The notes below the pieces were generated by a model. It saw only the letters and a list, made by a program, of their open reading frames with translations. It was not told the DNA's origin and made no database searches. 7,118 nt of DNA, from contig CAMFFG010000061.1 in the NCBI GenBank assembly GCA_945949655.1, forward strand, positions 1 to 7,118, in the 5' to 3' direction. The translations under genes and the position numbers were made by a program. Below are positions 5,398-7,118 of the stretch, piece by piece. The stretch's first letter is position 1. Every line of letters starts with the position of its first letter. This DNA comes from an uncultured Peptococcaceae bacterium (GTDB lineage Bacteria; Bacillota; Peptococcia; Peptococcales; Peptococcaceae).

Positions 5398-5432
5398 TAC
5401 CGGTTCCGGTATAAATTTTTAAGGAGATGATC
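5398..5432 (+). promoter_or_regulatory. Leader palindrome and strong ribosome binding site of the flavoprotein gene
   Basis: TACCGG-TT-CCGGTA (5398-5411) is a perfect 14-base dyad in the untranslated leader. It is followed by AAGGAGATGATC (5421-5432), which matches 11 of 12 bases of the full complement of the 16S rRNA tail. AAGGAG ends ten bases before ATG 5437, fixing that start and predicting strong translation. Confidence 0.65.
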
Positions 5433-5436
5433 TCAC

Positions 5437-7116
5437 ATGAGCGATTTGAAAATCGTCGTGATCGGCGGTGTCGCTGCCGGTCCTAAAGCAGCCGCAAGAG
5501 CAAAAAGATGCAATCCGGATGCACAGGTAACCCTGATCGAAAAAGGGGAATGGATCTCTTATGGCGGATGCGGTCTGCCATATTATCTGGGCGCAACTGT
5601 AAAAGATCTGAACGACCTGATGACCACATCCTGGGATGCTGTCCGCACCCCGGAATTCATGAAAGCAACCAAAGATATCGATACATTACTGGGCTGGGAA
5701 GCCACCAGAATCAACCGGGCAGACAAAACCGTTGAAGTGAAAGAAGTAAAAACCGGCGAAGTAAAAATTCTGCCTTATGACAAACTGGTCATCGCTACCG
5801 GCGCAGAAAACTTTAAGCCGCCAATGGAAAACATCAACGCGACCGGCGTGTTTGGTATGAAAACACCAAAAGACGCTGTTGATATGCAGAACTACATCAA
5901 AACCGAAGGCGTGGAAAGCGCTGTTGTCATCGGGGCCGGCCTGATCGGTATGGAATGTGCGGAAGCATTCGCCAACTGGGGACTGGATGTCACCATCATC
6001 GAAATGCAGGGCTCCATCTTCCCGCAGGTGCTGGACGCTGAAATGGGCGCTGTGTTCCAGAACTATCTGGAAGGCGAAGATCTGAACTTCATGCTGAACA
6101 CCAAAGTGGAAAAAATCTTGGTCAACGAAGAAGGCAAAGTGTCCGGCGTACAGACCGATAAAGGTACCGTGGACGCACAGCTGGTGCTGGTTGCTGTAGG
6201 GGTACGTCCGTGCGTACAGCTGGCTGTGGATGCAGGGCTGGAAGTGGACAAAGCCATTATCATCAACGATCACTGCCAGACCAGTGACCCGGATATCTAC
6301 GCTGCCGGTGACTGTGTTATGACCACCAACCTGATCTCCGGCCAGAGAGTATACGCACCAATGGGCTCCACTGCAAACCGTCAGGGCCGTGTCATCGGTA
6401 CCAATATTACCGGCGGCGATGAAGTACACAAAGGGGTGCTGAACACTGCCGTGTGCAAAATGTTTGACTGGTCGCTGGGCGCTACCGGCCTGTCCGAACG
6501 GGTTGCCAAACAGCTGGGCTACGACACCGTGACCGCTATCGTTCCTGGTCCGGATATCACCCACTTTATGCCGGGCAAAAAACTGATCATGACCCGTCTG
6601 GTAGCAGGCCGCAAAACACGCAAAATCCCGGGCGTACAGATCGTTGGTCCTGGTAAAGTGGACAAACGCATCGACACCATGGTTGCTGCCCTGACCTTCG
6701 GCGCTACAGTGGATGATCTGGCAAACATGGACTTAAGCTATGCACCGCCACTGTCTTCCGCTATGGAAAACCTGACAAACGCAGCCAATGTTATGAAAAA
6801 CACCATCGAAGGCAAAGCACATGACATGCGCTACGAAGAATTCAAGTCCAAACTGGACAGCGACGATGTGGTATTTGTGGACCTGCGTACCGCACACGAA
6901 CGGGCACAGAAAGCCATTCCGGCTAAACATCAGCTGCATATCCCCATCGAAGAACTGCGGGCTCGGGCCAACGAAGTGCCAAAGGATAAAGAAGTGGTTG
7001 TGTTCTGCATCCTGAGTACCCGTGGCTTTGAAGGTCAGTTAATTCTGAACAATGCCGGCTACGACAATGTAAAATTCGTACAGGGCGGCATCCAGTTCTG
7101 GCCATTGGATAAATAA
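5437..7116 (+). CDS. CoA-disulfide/persulfide reductase-type flavoprotein with C-terminal rhodanese domain
   Basis: This 559-residue cytoplasmic enzyme is complete, and its length fits CoADR-rhodanese fusions. An FAD-binding Rossmann motif GGVAAG is at residues 10-15 and the redox-active cysteine is C45 in YGGCGLPYY. The NAD(P)H-binding motif GAGLIG is at 166-171, with E189 closing the next strand (suggesting NADH). The FAD ribose/phosphate motif AAGDC is at 289-293. The dimerisation domain is about 330-445 with YAPP at 435-438. The rhodanese domain is about 466-556 with C524 and a C-x4-R loop (C524 to R529). Family members reduce CoA disulfide, CoA persulfide or polysulfide with NAD(P)H, and the rhodanese carries sulfane sulfur. 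The Tyr paired with Y435 in characterised enzymes falls on F377 here. Glu is almost always GAA, which suggests high expression. The stop TAA is two bases from the window end, so downstream partners are not visible. The exact substrate is uncertain. Confidence 0.9.
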   Translation: MSDLKIVVIGGVAAGPKAAARAKRCNPDAQVTLIEKGEWISYGGCGLPYYLGATVKDLNDLMTTSWDAVRTPEFMKATKDIDTLLGWEATRINRADKTVEVKEVKTGEVKILPYDKLVIATGAENFKPPMENINATGVFGMKTPKDAVDMQNYIKTEGVESAVVIGAGLIGMECAEAFANWGLDVTIIEMQGSIFPQVLDAEMGAVFQNYLEGEDLNFMLNTKVEKILVNEEGKVSGVQTDKGTVDAQLVLVAVGVRPCVQLAVDAGLEVDKAIIINDHCQTSDPDIYAAGDCVMTTNLISGQRVYAPMGSTANRQGRVIGTNITGGDEVHKGVLNTAVCKMFDWSLGATGLSERVAKQLGYDTVTAIVPGPDITHFMPGKKLIMTRLVAGRKTRKIPGVQIVGPGKVDKRIDTMVAALTFGATVDDLANMDLSYAPPLSSAMENLTNAANVMKNTIEGKAHDMRYEEFKSKLDSDDVVFVDLRTAHERAQKAIPAKHQLHIPIEELRARANEVPKDKEVVVFCILSTRGFEGQLILNNAGYDNVKFVQGGIQFWPLDK

Positions 7117-7118
7117 TA

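Noticed and set aside
5686..6564. 292-residue open frame on the minus strand
   Set aside because: It is antisense to the well-supported flavoprotein and shows no domain, signal or ribosome site; codon bias on the sense strand explains the absence of stops.

Overview
The window looks like chromosomal DNA of a low-to-mid GC member of the Bacillota (Firmicutes), probably an anaerobic clostridial or related lineage. The support is an SLH-domain surface protein with a Gram-positive style signal peptide, a small YtrA-type GntR regulator, purine-rich Shine-Dalgarno sites, TTGACA/TATAAT promoters and a CoA-disulfide-reductase/rhodanese fusion. The genus cannot be fixed from sequence reading alone. 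No RNA gene, insertion sequence, phage gene or CRISPR array was found.

Layout. Positions 1-592 (minus strand) hold a two-gene set: a 70-residue Gln/Arg-rich coiled-coil protein (592-380), followed by a zinc-ribbon protein (293 to beyond the left edge). Both can be read from a consensus promoter at 658-686. Back to back with it (701-729) lies the promoter of a YtrA-type GntR repressor (768-1208, plus). The two -35 boxes form one dyad, and a second inverted repeat covers the repressor's own -10 and leader. A bidirectional terminator (1277-1318) separates the repressor from the largest gene.

Positions 3990-1357 (minus) encode an 877-residue secreted protein: signal peptide, three SLH cell-wall anchoring repeats, then about nine degenerate tandem beta-rich modules of roughly 70 residues. 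Its 395-base upstream region is dense in short direct and inverted repeats. It also contains the terminator of the next minus-strand gene, a 222-residue lipoprotein of unknown function (5054-4386).

The lipoprotein gene is divergent from a plus-strand flavoprotein gene (5437-7116), which has its own sigma-A-type promoter, an operator-like inverted repeat at the transcription start and a nearly perfect Shine-Dalgarno. It encodes a complete CoA-disulfide/persulfide reductase with a C-terminal rhodanese domain, likely used in sulfane-sulfur or thiol redox chemistry.

How the genes relate. There are five separate transcription units rather than one pathway: a small regulator-controlled divergent pair, two cell-envelope genes, and one cytoplasmic sulfur/redox enzyme. 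I see no clear new defence or mobile system. The most notable items are the modular SLH protein, the orphan YtrA regulator facing two small unknown genes, the operator architecture of the flavoprotein gene, and a Phe where CoA-disulfide reductases carry a catalytic Tyr.
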